From positions 2,158,539 to 2,222,538 of the forward strand of contig NC_051097.1 of NCBI RefSeq assembly GCF_901709675.1: a DNA stretch of 64,000 bases, read 5' to 3'. The notes below the pieces were generated by a model that saw nothing but the letters and a program-made list of their open reading frames with translations, had not been told where the DNA came from and did no database searches. The DNA comes from Syngnathus acus (lineage: Eukaryota; Chordata; Actinopteri; Syngnathiformes; Syngnathidae). Shown here piece after piece: positions 12,621 to 25,019 of the stretch. The position numbers and the translations under genes are program-made. Numbering within the stretch: position 1 is the stretch's first letter; each line of letters starts with the position of its first letter.

Positions 12621-14700
12621 ATCTGTGTCATAATTTTGTCTAGGGTCCTGTTCGGCATTTGCATTTTCCCTTCTCAAAAACTTCTTCATCACGGTCACTC
12701 GCTTGTCTTGCTGTGATCCCAAATTGCCACTGTCACTTGACGCGCAGCTGCAGCACTATCTTTAACTTTGTTTAGCGTCTGAGCGAATCCAAGATGGCGC
12801 GACCAAGGTGTGAAAATGTGTGTAGAGTTTTACAAATCACTGTGTGTAATATTTTACAAAAAGGGTGAAGCAGACATTGTGTGTAATGTTGTGCAGATCT
12901 GTGGAGGAGTTTTGCGCCTTGAAGTAGAGTTTTGCAAATTGTGTGGAAATGTTTATTTTAGTGTGTAAACAATCATGAAAAACTGGAAAAGGATTAGATT
13001 CTCCGAGGCTGATTTAAAAGAATTGTGCAGCCTCTTGTTGGATTGTGTCCACAATTTAGGGAGCGCGCTATCTGCGCCTCACGGCAAAAGCCATTGCCAA
13101 TCACCTGTTATCCAATTTACTCACTGCGTGCTCGTTTGATTTCTTCAGATTTAGGAACATGCTAAGACACTGAAGCAGAAATTAGACTTACACAGGTTGG
13201 TTGAGTTCAATCACAATTCTTGTTAAGAAAGCTCTGTTTTCAGGAAAGTACAATACAGCGCTGGGCCCTTCGTGCGACCATGCTCAAGAGCAGAAAGTCT
13301 CCATTCAGAAAAGGCAACGTTCAAGGTTCTTTGGTCAGCTTATATTCAGTTGCACATGCCGGTGTGGGCCGAGTTTGATGGGTGATGAGTCTTTGGGGTG
13401 GGGCAAGTTCGCAGGAGATTTTGATTACATGGGAGTGGGTGCTGGTTCAGTGAGAGCTGGTTCCGTGGGGGTGGGTGCTGATTATGGGCGATTCGGTGTG
13501 TGTGGGGGCTATCTTCCATCCCGTCTTTCGGCCTTGGCGATCATCTTTGGCCGGGTTCTTGGCTGTCTCCCTCTGGCACCTGCTGGTTTTACCTCCAAGT
13601 GACCTTCCTGTAAACATTCTCCTCCATTCTTGCACATACACTGTCGCACCTCATCCATTCATCATTCTTTTAATTTTGTCATTTTGTACGGAATTATGTG
13701 AGCTTTTGGCTGTGACATCATCAATTTATTAATGTTCCCTGACTATGCAAAGTTTGTACTCACCACTTACCATGTTTTTGTTTGTTTGTTCTTTTGATAC
13801 TCCATGTACTTGCTTACGTCATCATATTCTTAGTTTAATCATGCTTTCAACCATATCTTTTCTTTGTTAGGCAAAATATTTCCCTCTGTCCAGAACGCTC
13901 AGTAGTAATCGAAAACTGCCGTCTAGCATTAGTCAAAACATAAGATACAATCAAGTACTGAACATTTTTAGACGACTTTGGCAGTGTCCGTGATTTAGAA
14001 AATCACAGGCATGCATTAAACAGTTCCTTAAGGGTCATTAAGCTATTCAGGCAATATATCAAAAAACATTTGTTATTTCAAAGTGCTCAGAAATATATCA
14101 GATCATAAAGTTATAAAAACCTTTGTCATTACCACCTATCAAAAATGTCTAGTTATGTCTTCTTTATTGATTTGGTGTGTAGGTATAATTATATGCTTAA
14201 AATGTTTCTTTTATTGATTTAATATGTGAATATACTTGTCTGCTTATGTACTTTACTCAATGTTCAATTCTGTTTTTGTAGCTAGGCAGGACTTTTTGTA
14301 TTTCGACCCCATTCCTTCACTCTCTACAGCTGAAGTTCCCTGTCACATCTATTTCCTTTCAACAGTCACCAAACAAATGTTTGCCATATGGGTGCCAAAG
14401 CGCGTGTTGTTCAAAGTAGAAAACGTAATAGAAAGAACGACGAGACAGCTCGCTCCGATGTAGGCACCACATCTACTCGAGTGTTCCGTTTTGATGACTT
14501 CACACTATGTGATTGGCTGGAAGGACAGTACAGTGATGTTTAAGAGTGTGGTTGCTCTGTTTTGCAGAAATGGGATTGTAGTTCAAACATTGACAATTTT
14601 TTGGAAGAAAACTTCTAAAGACAATGCGCACTTTTTAAACTATGTGATTATTTGTTTTATTGATGCTTTTAAAAAGAAAATGTAAAATTTGCAGCTAATG
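12620..14700. other. Intergenic, no gene seen
   Basis: Contains the upstream side of the hAT relic and otherwise unassigned sequence. One 45-base stretch (14328-14372) matches 576-618. Plus-strand open frames here have no recognisable motifs. Confidence 0.4.
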
Positions 14701-14791
14701 TTAACTTCAAATCATCTCGCGGGGTGGATTAAACCCGTTCATGGGCCTGATCAGGCCCGCGGATTTTAAGTTTGACACCCATGGTTTAGAG

Positions 14792-15469
14792 CAGGGGTTC
14801 TTAACCGGGGGTATCCATACCCCTTGGGGGTATGGGACCCAAATGCTGGGGGTTTGGGACTCGATCTCTCGTAATCAGGTATTTTTTTAGTATCTCTCGT
14901 TATTTTCTTCTATTTTGTACCTATTATTGTTCACAGGTTATTTTTTTTTTAGTTATGCTTATGTTCTTGTTCACTGTCGTTATGCTTGTAAGTAGTTAAA
15001 ATCTGACAATCTCAAATGAACGTAAAAATCTGCAGACCTAACGATTAATCTGTAGAGTTGGCAGCACTGACAGCACAGGCAGTGGGTGTTGTGGCCATCA
15101 GCTGAGCTCTGGCGGGACCACAAGCAGCATAACTGACCACAACATCGCTGTAGCGTCAAAAAGCCGTCCGCCCCCTCACCCACAACATTCATATTCACGC
15201 CTCACTCCCACACCACAGCAGTTATTTTGTCCTGCATCACACTCACTACACCACAACACACCCATCCTCCCCTAAGGAAAATATTAACACAGAAGGAATA
15301 ATAAGGCAAGTAAATATGAGGTCAAAAGCTCTTCTTTCTTGCTCTTCTTTTTAGGGTTAGGGCTAGGGTTAGGGTTAATAATTATTTCAACAGTCAAGTG
15401 AAGGGGGTATGGTACCATATTGGACAATCCATTGGGGGTCTGGAATCATTCGAAGGTTAAGAACCCCTG
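14792..15469. mobile_element. Non-autonomous hAT element
   Basis: Terminal repeats are CAGGGGTTCTTAACC and its complement GGTTAAGAACCCCTG. An exact 8-bp duplication GTTTAGAG lies on both sides (14784-14791 and 15470-15477), the hAT signature. The inside has no transposase and includes three GGGTTAG repeats near 15355-15375. It lies beside a further hAT-end-like piece (TTTGACACCCATGG at 14771-14784). Confidence 0.92.
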
Positions 15470-16266
15470 GTTTAGAGCAAGAACAGCAGTGAGTTGGCAC
15501 GATGTCTGCACCAGCTACAGGTGTTTGGAGCTGCACACAGTGGGGTATTGAAGCCCTTGAAAAGCTGTGCATCCAGCTTGAATCTACATTCCAGCGGGCT
15601 ACTGGAGCTGTTGGGACAAAGTACATTGTAGGAGGAGGAGTATTTCACTGCATGCTATTGGAACCACCTGGACAGCGCAAAGTAGGCTTGTTATTGCTTC
15701 AGTGCAAGCGTGGAGCCGCCTAGACACGGTGCACCTGGTCTAAAGCTGCATCTCAGAGATGGTTTCTATCAAGGGCCATATAAATGATGTCCACACCTGG
15801 TATGCATTAGTAGCTGACTCGCAATTGTCAAACAAACTGCGCATCAAGGTGTACTGTCCTACATATAAAAAAATCACAGTGGAGAACCAATAAAAGAGTT
15901 GTTGACTTTCAGCCAACATGGCAGAAGCAGAAAAGCGAGAGGTAAAATTAATAGCCAAAACTTTATTGGTTAAAACTGGTAATTTAGAAAAAGAAAGGTT
16001 AAGATAAATGAACTCTACAAACTGAAACAAAACATTGTTCTAATGATGGAAGATAAAGCACATGTCAATGATGTTAAAGGTGAATTTGACATGTTTGTGG
16101 GTTTCTTTGAAGAAACACACAACGGGAATAAGGGTTTGACGAGTCTCTTGATTGATCGAGAAGGAAAAAAAGCATGGTATATAGTTTGTAGCTAAAACGC
16201 TAAATCAAAATGAATTAAAAAAGAATTGCTGCGTCGCAACAGTTACAGAGTTGCCTGGCCTCCAAC

Positions 16267-16546
16267 CAGTGGCGTAGCCAAGCCGGGGCGGCGCCCCGGT
16301 TAGGACTCCCTGCGCCCCGGTTGAAAAAAAATCGAGCTTTTTCGATTCTTCATTTTCATGCCGTTTTTTTCTTTCGGTCTTGCGCGAATGTGCTTGCGCT
16401 ATTCTATGTGCGCGATGTTATCCATTCACCGTTTTCCTCCCGGACCCGGATGTTGTTTTAGCGATCAGCGAACGGCGTGGGTGATGTTCGATTTTTTTTC
16501 CTGTGGGCGGGCGCCCCGACTGGAAAAATTCCTGGCTACGCCACTG
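16267..16546. mobile_element. Small non-autonomous hAT element
   Basis: Ends CAGTGGCGTAGCCA and TGGCTACGCCACTG are inverted repeats. The 8-bp duplication CCTCCAAC is perfect (16259-16266 and 16547-16554). Removing it restores continuity of the surrounding BEL/Pao reading. Confidence 0.95.
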
Positions 16547-17154
16547 CCTCCAACTATCCGACTCCAGCCAATTTCCAACATGGACAGAACTGAATAAAGC
16601 TACTGTGCACTCCCATCTTGGGGCAGCCAACCCCGATTCTCAGATCAAATCTTCCAACTACATCAGTGCCGAGAGGGCCATATTAGTCTAAGCAAACGCT
16701 GACTCCTTTCTGGGAGAAGTCAAAGCTCTTAAGCAGTACCATCCACCCTCTTCAGGAAGCAGACTCGGTTACCTGGGTCCAGAGTACGAGCAAGAAACTG
16801 GCATTGTTCGCATCAGTGGTAGGCTTCGATAAGCTACTGATCTTGAAGCTGAAACCATCGTTCTGGACCCCGGGCACCCTCTCACGAAGTTGTTCATTAA
16901 AGACTGTGATAAAAGGCTTCCCCATTCTCAGAACACATCCGAGCACAGCTGCAATGCAAATTCTGGATTTTGAGAGTAGAACTGCCATAAGTTTCACCAT
17001 AAGTGTCAGTTCTGGTGGGCGAAACCTCAAAATCCAAGAATGGCAGATCTTCCTTAAGCTTTTACTCAGTCGGTGTTAAGAAATCTTCATGTTAGTTCAT
17101 GTCAGCAGTGCTTTAATTTGAAGTAAGGTGCTTTATTCTGAAGGCCGTTTTTGA

Positions 17155-17445
17155 CTGATTGATTGATTGATTGAACTTTATTCATCCCACAGCGGGGAAA
17201 TTCACTTGTCACAGCAGCGCATGAGTGCAAGAATAATACGAGTGCAAGAATAAACCAAGTGCCAAAATTAAAAAAAAAGGGTAAATAACAGACAAGGACA
17301 AACACAAGTGCCGCTAGTAGAGACGAAACACATTAATATTATCAGGTACTACGCATGTTGTAAAGTCTGACAGCAGAGGGAATGAAGGACCTGCGGAACC
17401 GTTCCTTACTACACCGAGGGTGCAAAAGTCTGCCGCTAAAGTGAT
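17155..17445 (-). pseudogene. CR1/Rex1-like LINE: RT C-terminus and 3' end
   Basis: Minus-strand reading gives SGRLLHPRCSKERFRRSF followed by IPSAVRLYNMRST and a stop, the typical end of fish CR1-group ORF2. The 3' end GAATTTCCCCGCTGTGGGAT and AATAAAGTTCAATCAATCAA follows, ending in a (TCAA)n tail. It lies inside the BEL/Pao relic. Confidence 0.7.
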
Positions 17446-18593
17446 ACCACTTCCTGCTTCACGTTAGCGTACATACGTACATGTTGGTTACAGTGGTACA
17501 GCAGTCACTGACGATAAACTGCTTGCTGGATTGCTTGTTGGCTTGCTTGCTTGCTGCTCGCATGCTTGTTTGTTTTCCTAAATGATTAACTTCACTGCAT
17601 AACTGAATGGCATTCTACCGGAGCGCATCATTCCAAAGTAAACAGACAAATCTTTACTGATGTCCAGCATACTTTCTAACAGTGATCAATCACATTAAAG
17701 TCCAGCATTAGAGGTCGCTATCCTCAACAGTCGGCGTTCGGCCCATTTCAACTAGTTGAACAGAAGATACAGTTCCGACTGCTCCGCATTTCTCTCGCTG
17801 AGAGTTGTCATGAAAGAACAAGTCATTCTGTAGCCTGTCCTGCATACCTTACTCATCAAGTGGAAGGTATTCTGAACCCCAAGCCACTTGGATATGTCTC
17901 AACTGACATCGCCGGCCGATCGTGACCCCATAATCCCATCACGCAGCATATGATGCTCATGGAACGCAGAGATTTAACACTTCCACAAGCTATCTTTGAC
18001 AGTTAAGACCTTCTGGGGCAACATCTGTGTAGACACAGCCAAGTGCTTGCCGACTACTTTTGGTCATTCTTAGTCTGCCAATACTTACCGGGTTTTTAAG
18101 ATCGTCCGAAGTGACAGTGCAACTCTAAGGAGCTCTGTGCTTATCAGTTGGTCCCTATTGTAGATCATTGGTTCCCGAAAGTATCCTGGCCAGTGGGCAC
18201 CATGACAGACATTTTTCCTGCTCCAGATGGTGGAGTACAAACAGCTGCCATTAAGGTGGAGTAGATCTACGTACATTCATTCGGTCGTCCGTTTGATTCC
18301 TCTTCCTCGATTAAGTGAAGAAGATAACCGCGCTCCCAGCAATGAAGATTGACAATTATCCTGACAAAAAATTGGGAGTGGCTGTTTCAAAAAGACTGGA
18401 GTGAATGAAAGTTAGGTTTTGTCTGTGGTTTTGGCGTGTCTTCTTTTGAGGTGTTTTTTCCCTTCACTTCCAGTGGTGCCTTCTTTTCATTTGGTGTGCA
18501 ATGACTGACAAAGTAATCAGGTTGTGTAAAATATCACACGTGTATTTCAAATGTTTGTAGTCTATGCGGTTTACGTATATTGGTATTGTCATT

Positions 18594-18800
18594 GACAGAC
18601 AGACAGAGCGAAACGCAGACGGCAGGCAGGCAGGCAGAGCGAAACGCAGACGGCAGGCAGGCAGGCAGGCAGAGCGAAACGCAGACAGCAGGCAGACGGC
18701 AGGCAGGCAGACGGCAGGCAGGCAGATGGCAGACGGCAGACGGCAGGCAGACGGCAGGCAGACGGCAGACAAAGACAAACAAACAGCGAGACAGACAGAA
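18594..18800. repeat. Complex minisatellite of GGCA/CAGA units
   Basis: Repeated GGCAGGCAGGCAGAGCGAAA and CAGACGGCAGGCAGA blocks without one fixed period. Long open frames across it on both strands are low-complexity artefacts. Confidence 0.9.
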
Positions 18801-18852
18801 ACAGGCAGAGAAAGACAGAGAGAGAAAAAACAGAGATAGACAGATATCCATC

Positions 18853-19227
18853 CATCCGTCCGTCCGTCCATCCATCCATCCATTTTCTGTACCGCTTGTC
18901 CCCACGGGAGTCGCAGGCGTGCTGGAGCCTATCCCAGCTATCATCGGGCAGTAGGTGGGGGACACCCTGAACCGGGTGCCAGCCAATCGCAGGGCGCACA
19001 AAGACGAACAACCATCCGCACTCACACCCATGAGAAGTTTGGAGTGCTCAATCAGCCTACCGTGCATATTTTTGGGATGTGGGAGGAAACCGGTGCCCGG
19101 AGAAAACCCACGCAGGCACGGGGAGAACATGCAAACTCCACACAGGGAGGGCTGGAGGTGGAATGGAACCCACACCTTCTGAACTATGAGGTGAACATGC
19201 TAACCAGTGTTCCACCGTGCCGCCTCC
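18853..19227 (-). mobile_element. tRNA-derived SINE, minus orientation
   Basis: Same family as 10969-11330, reversed: (CCAT)n tail on the left, then CACGGGAGTCGCAGGCGTGC, and a tRNA-like head on the right. Flanked by CAGAGATAGACAGA on both sides, but that lies in (CAGA)n sequence, so the duplication is not secure. Confidence 0.9.
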
Positions 19228-19479
19228 AGACAGAGATAGACAGAGACAAATAGAGACAGACAGACAGACAGACAGACAGAGTAGCTCAAAACACAAATAC
19301 TATTTAAAAATGTACTTCCCCAACGTAATTCAGTCGCTGCACCATCCATTCTATCGTAAAATGCTAGCCGCCTTTATCATGCTATTAATAAATGTACTCT
19401 TGTCAACCCGCTGTGATAGCAGTTACACAGTGTGGTTTCCCAACTTTGAAGTGCTTAGTTCTGTGGGAAGTAAAGGTCA

Positions 19480-21340
19480 GGTCAGGTATGGGGGCACGCA
19501 TCGCGGTGACGCTTCGCTGCGCTCACCTTCTTGCTCCACTCCATCAGTGACCTTATGGCGTAGGACTGAGCGCCCGCCCGGCCTGACACCCCCACAATCT
19601 CAAGATGCTTCCCGTGCTGCTCCAACCACCGCGCATGCGGTCGCCCTACTGGGCAATTCCACCCCCTCGGGTCCGGAGCGGACAGAATCCTGTTTGCAGG
19701 AACTGAGGGCGGGTAGCGTACCACGTGGCCATAGAAGCGCAGCTGTCGCTCCCAAATCTGGCAGTTGACGCACTCCATCCCCGCTCACTCGAGAACTGTC
19801 TCGTTTGACACACGGTCTTGCCAGTGGATCCCGAGGATGCGACGGAGGGAAGTGCACACAAAGGTGTTCAGTCTTCACCTTTGCCCGTCAGTCAGTGTCC
19901 ATGCTTTACAAGAGTAAAGCAGGACGGGCATGACCAGCGAGCGAAAGACTCGAACCTTTGTCAACTCAGATATCGGGAGCGCCAAACAGTCCCATTCAGT
20001 GAGCCCATCGCTCCATGCGCAAAACCAAGCCGACGAGCGACCTTAGCCTCACACGAAGCGGAGCGGTGAACCACGCTGCCGAGATAAGTGAAGTTGTCTA
20101 CGATCTCCACCTTCTCGCCCGCCGCATCGGCTGACTCGATTGCAGCATCCAGAAAGTCACCGAAGACCTGGATCTTCGTATTGATCCAGGAGACGCGCAG
20201 TCCCAGCGGCTCCGCCTCCTCGCTCAGCGCTTCAAGTGCTTCGGTCAAGACGTTTAGGGTCTCCGCAAAGATCACTGCGTCGTCAGCAAAGTCCGGATCA
20301 GTGATCCGAACATTGCCGAATGATGCCCCTGTCTACAACGCGGCCCACAATCCAGTCCATACAAGTGCTGAAAAAGTGATGGGGCTAGTACGCACCCCTG
20401 CCTCACCCCAGTATTGACTGGAAAGAAGTCAGAGGTGGTGCCTCCGTACTTAACAGCACTTTCTGTGTCGGAGTATAGAGCCGAGATGCACAAGCTGCGG
20501 GGGGATCCCGCGTAGCCCCAAAAGTCTCCACTGAGCATCTTTACTCACTGAGTCAAATGCCTTCTTGAAATCAATATAGGCTGCAAGCAGCTTTCTATCG
20601 AATTCTCGAAAGCGCTCGGTGAGGACACGAAGCGCGAGGATGCGGTCTACGGTTGATCTTTTTGGTGTGAAACCGGACTGCTCAGGGCGCTGGCGGTCTA
20701 AGAGCTGCTGACGTATCCTGTTTAGAAGTACCCAGGTGAAGACTTTGCCTGGCACAGAGAGAAGGGTAACCCCTTGGTGGTTGTCACACTCCCGGATATC
20801 ACCCATCCCCTTCCAGATAGGGACGACAATGCCCCTTTCTCAGTCGGTTGGGATGAGCCCCGAGCTCCATACGGAGCAAATCAGCATGTGCAACCACCGG
20901 AGGGTGGCATCCCCTCCAGCTTTGAGCATCTCTGCACAAACACCGCAGATTCCTGGAGCCCTTCCATCCCTCAGCTGACCCAGAGCCCTTCGGACTTCCT
21001 CAAGGGAAGGCGCAACAATGCTGAGGGGTGGGTTTGGCACCAGGCTCTGGATGCCTAAAGCAGAGAGATCGCAGCGTGGAGGTTCGGCCCGATACAACTC
21101 CTCGAAGTACTCGGCCCAGTGCTTCAGCCCATCTACTTCCGAGAGGACACTGCCATCAGCCACGAGGACCGTCGAGCTGCGCGGGCGGGGTCCAGACGAG
21201 CGGAGTTCTCGAATCGCCTCGTAAGCTGGGCGGCCGTCACTTTTACCCTAGTGACCCTCGACCGCCTCACAGAGATCTTGAACCCACCCCTCATGGTCCC
21301 GACCAGCAGCTCGAATGGCTTCTCGCCTCAGGGAAGTGAA
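19480..21340 (-). pseudogene. Non-LTR retrotransposon reverse transcriptase relic, family unassigned
   Basis: Minus-strand blocks in order: LKHWAEYFEELY, LEEVRRALGQLRDGRAPG, then CDNHQGVTLLSVPGKVFTW, RPEQSGFTPKRSTVDRI, AAYIDFKKAFDSVSKD, NTGVRQGCVLAPSLF, IVDNFTYLGSVVH, and a C-terminal RQLRFYGHVVRYP. These are RT motifs in a different LINE lineage from Rex3 and L2 in this window. Several frameshifts separate the pieces and the YADD region is degraded. No endonuclease domain is recognisable upstream, so the copy is 5'-truncated. Confidence 0.8.
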
Positions 21341-21480
21341 GCAAAGTGACAAACTGAAAAATGTCTACACTGTAAATAAACCCTAACACGTTCACAGAAC
21401 TGAAATATTTTTCGTAACATATTACACAAAAACTTTTGAGATGTTCTTACTTTTAGTAGTAAAGTGTAGAAAAGTATATA

Positions 21481-22114
21481 CAGTGGAGCTTCGGTTTTTG
21501 ACCACAATCCGTTCCAGAAGGATGTTCGAGAAGTGAATCCTTCGAATTCCAAATCAGGTTTCCCCATTACAAATAATGGAATAAAAATTAATCCGTTCCA
21601 AGCAAAAAAAACCCGCCTTTTTTAAGCATTTGTTCATTTGCGCAGCGCCGAACGCGCAACCGTAGCGTGCCGCCGACCGCGCAACTGCACCGCGCTGGTC
21701 GCATTATTGTGACAGAGCGGTCGCTAAAATTTAGAAAATATTTTTAAAGTCCTAATGGACTTTCCAAAATTTAAGTGGACCTCAGTGCGCAGGAAGCTTA
21801 ATTTGGTCCGATTTCGCAACCGCAGTGCGCCGGGCGCTCACTGTCGCATTGCTTTAGGAGCGTCTTTGTGTTTTAGGATGGCTTTACTGCTCCCACTTGC
21901 TTCCTTTGGAGGCATGATTAGAGTTGATGCAATCCTCAGAGTAACGAGAATGTAATAACGAACGGAGTCAGTTGGCATGCGGGTCCTCTCGGCTCATCTT
22001 GTGTGGTTCGACAACCGAATTTCGTCCGACATCCGAAGCAAAAATATCCCGAATTTTTTGTTCGAATACCGATTTGTTCGAGAACCGGGACGTTCGAAAA
22101 CCGAGGCTCCACTG
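21481..22114. mobile_element. Pogo/Tigger-like non-autonomous element
   Basis: Ends CAGTGGAGCTTCGGTTTTTG and AAAACCGAGGCTCCACTG are near-perfect inverted repeats with TA on both sides. Subterminal TTCGAGAA and TCCGTTCCA repeats are typical of this group. Related to 57974-58933. Confidence 0.85.
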
Positions 22115-22119
22115 TACGT

Positions 22120-23250
22120 AGTTTATAACAAACATTGTGGATTTTAAAATACCCACAAAAAATAATAATCAAAAATTATTCTTTAATGTCTACATTTTTT
22201 GACTGATTCTAACTTTTCCAACTTTAAACTTTTTAGTTTATGGCTACTAATTCCCAAAAATTCCCACTTACCAAAGATTCAACATTTTCTCCATTACAAC
22301 ACACACACACGCACGCGCGCACACGCACGCACACACGCGCGCGCACACGCACACACATTCTTCTTATGGAATTTAATTTTTTTTGACCGATTCTAACCAT
22401 CCAACCAACTTCAACATGTTTTGCTCATTTCCAGTCACTCAATGTCATTTCACATAATTTATTATCATTCCATAAGTTTTCATTCAACCTCTCAGTTTTC
22501 ACACACAATTTGTTCCGAAATTGCATTCTCTAGTTCCCATCGAATTGAAGCAAAACGTGTGGCAAATGGTTTGTTATACGATATTTTAGATCTCTATTGT
22601 AATTTTTGCCTCATTAAAATACATCTGACCTTTTTTTGCTTTTAGGGTGGGCAGGGGAGAAGCCTGGAAGCAATTAATAACATTTCTAAATATTACAATG
22701 CAAATGAAAGTATGATTTCTGACGAGAGTTTGATGAGAATTAATGCAAGAAAGTAGCATGAAAGCAATGGTGAATACAATGCACCAAAATACAATTTTTT
22801 TTTTAAAAGACAAGATCGACTACAAATTCACTACATTTAATTTATTCTTCATATATTTTGTTTATTTATCACATTAAGGTATTTTGCTGAAGTGCTATAT
22901 ATACAATTTGTATAAAATAATAAAATTCTATCAAATGTGACCACCAGTTTATTAAAGTACTAAATACCACACTGTAATGTCCAAATTTTTACATTACCTG
23001 AAACATTCCAAGTACATACACAGTTTTGAGTGTCTCTAACATACGTATCTCATTGATCAAAACTTTTATGGATTCTAGCTTTAAGGCAAAACAGCCAGTT
23101 AAAAACCTTTGGCAACATTTGCCAAACTGCCATCGATTGGGGTAGCAGGAATGCAACGGCTGTTAACTTTTTACCTGTGTATCAAAGCGGAATGGTGGTT
23201 GAAAGGACTATGTTGAGAGGATTTAAAGATATCTGGCGCCATCTAGCGTT
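22120..23250. other. Intergenic, no gene seen
   Basis: AT-rich. It holds a CA/CG dinucleotide microsatellite at about 22298-22357. No coding or RNA feature was recognised. Confidence 0.5.
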
Positions 23251-23252
23251 GT

Positions 23253-23352
23253 GAATGGGTATAATGTCTAGACCCCGAATGTAAGACGACCCCACTTTTT
23301 CAGTCTTATTTTAACGCAAAAAGACCGTCTTGTATTCGGGCCAATGCGGTAT
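23253..23352. mobile_element. Terminal fragment of the TACCGTATTGGCCCGAATA element
   Basis: It is the reverse complement of the left end of the element at 50345: GTGAATGGGTATAATGTCTA, then CCCGAATGTAAGACGACC, CAGTCTTATTT and the end ATTCGGGCCAATGCGGTA. Only this end was found here. Confidence 0.75.
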
Positions 23353-23867
23353 TTCTCAGGCCATTAAATCTCTTCGCCCTTGGCGATTGATTCAATGTCA
23401 TTTGAGAACGAAATGACTTGGATAAATTACAATATTCAGCTCACATAAATACTGTTTATGGAGACTAATCTTACTCACTTTTATTCACTGTTGAATGTGG
23501 TGCTACATTGTATGTATGGTGATAAATGGAGTTCTGGATGGTCATCATATTCCAACAAGTTTGTGACATCGGCACAATCGTGGCGGAGTGAAGTTTAAGC
23601 TGAGACAAAGAGGAGTAAGATCACTGTCCCCTTTGAAGTAGCCTGAAGGAGTCAAAATGACCTGATAATTTAAGCATGCACTAAAATGGGTGCCAGAAAA
23701 GGGAAAAAGAGAGAAGGGAGGCCAAAGAAGACCTGGCGATCAACTGAAACTGAAGACCTGAAAGGAACACGTACAAAGTCGGAAGACAAGGAAGCCGCTG
23801 TACCGAAAAGACACGTGGAGAAAGAATGTTGCCTCATGCGTCAAAACAAGATTAAGGCCATATAAAT

Positions 23868-23938
23868 AACTATGATACCATATACATTTCTGACTGTATG
23901 TCTTACATACAATCAGAAATGTATATGGTATCATAGTT
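23868..23938. repeat. 34-bp hairpin with 3-base loop
   Basis: Left arm 23868-23901 and right arm 23905-23938 are reverse complements with one mismatch; the loop is CTT. The arms contain ACTATGATACCATATACATT and its complement. The flanks do not pair further. Could be a small palindromic duplication or a foldback transcript source. Confidence 0.9.
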
Positions 23939-24184
23939 CTCTTTACCACATAATATGTAAAGGAAAAATTCATGGTGTAACCACCGTCACCTCAACCCTA
24001 TTGGAACCTGTGGCACAATCCTTAAAATGTCTGAGGGTGAATGGCAGTATTCCTCCAAACGAAAGCGTTAGGTAACAATTCTTACATCCTCCATTGTGTC
24101 TTATGTGACAGCCAGACATCATCTACTGTAAAATTTCAATGGATGAGTGAGTTAAGGTGAGATTGAAGACCGTTTCTTTAGTTA

Positions 24185-25019
24185 CCGTTTTTTTTCGTGT
24201 ATAATGCGCCCCCATGTATAATGCGCACCCTAAAAATGGCATGTTGATGCTGGAAAAAAGCCTGTACCCATGTATAATACGCACCCAATTTTTTTTTTTT
24301 TAAGTCCCAATGATCGTCACACACGCAGGGAGGCAATGGGTCCCATTTTTATAGTCTTTGGTATGGTCTTAACTAGGCTGGATGTATTTTTTTTTGTTGG
24401 CGTTGATTTCTCCGACTGCCCATAAAGGCACCACCGCGATCAGATGAAAAGAGAGGAAAGTGACGTGCGGACATGTGAAAAAGGCGGCTCTGTATGGGAG
24501 AGACGTTGAAGAGGAATAAAAACACCCTTGGAAACCAAAACTTGCCCCTCGTGACTCGGAGCTGCAACAAATGTTTCGGATTTGTGTAGGGTACATTGTG
24601 ACAGCAAACGAGCAGGTGATCGAGCAAGCGTCTGATACGAGAGCATTGCGTTCGTATGGAGCGTGTTTGAAGTGAACAGCAGAGACGAAAGGAACAAGGC
24701 AAAGTGTTGTGAAATAAAATATTACCTGTAATACGCATTTTGTTATTTGCTGATTGTATTAAACTATCACATTCATTGTCAGTCAAGAAGAGGACTATTA
24801 TCCCTTCTTTGACGAAATGACCAGAGCACAGTACAAACACACTATTGTCGGTCAGTCCTGTTGTTGGTTTTGTTGTACCATGATTTTCTTAAAAAAAATT
24901 TAAAAAAAAATTCAAAAAAAATAAAATTTCAAAAAATTTGTACCCATGTATAATGCGCACCCCAGATTTTAGGACAATAAATTAGTTAAATTTTGCGCAT
25001 TATACACGGAAAAAAACGG
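24185..25019. mobile_element. Mariner-like non-autonomous element (GTATAATGCGC family)
   Basis: Ends CCGTTTTTTTTCGTGTATAA with TGCGC, and GCGCATTATACACGGAAAAA with AACGG, are inverted repeats flanked by TA. Subterminal CCCATGTATAATGCGCACCC occurs near both ends. A piece of the SINE at 25480 lies inside at about 24303-24372. The host DNA has a 31-base direct duplication, one copy of which was hit (see findings). Confidence 0.85.

Larger units (their letters stand above)
15918..18320 (+). pseudogene. BEL/Pao retrotransposon relic, internally deleted
   Basis: A gag-like start is followed directly by the end of pol. The gag part reads ATGGCAGAAGCAG..., then MMEDKAHVNDVKGEFDMFVG. From about 16550 an integrase-side block reads ISAERAILV, GIVRISGRLR, TIVLDPGHPLTKLFIKDCDK and, after a 600-base interruption, VEGILNPKPLGYVSTDIAG, SQVLADYFW and PIVDHWFPKVSWPVGTMTD. 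These are the conserved blocks of BEL/Pao integrase and its C-terminal tail. Protease and RT are absent. Many stops. A CAATAAAAG just before the gag start (15892) may be the LTR polyadenylation signal. It is cut by a hAT element (16267-16546) and a LINE tail (17155-17442). Confidence 0.8.

Noticed and set aside
12833-12842. AATCACTG as the right terminus of the hAT relic
   Set aside because: Only 8 bases match the left end and no 8-bp target duplication flanks the pair.
18534-19175. Long minus-strand open frame of about 213 codons
   Set aside because: It runs through a GGCA/CAGA minisatellite and a SINE; composition is repeat-driven.
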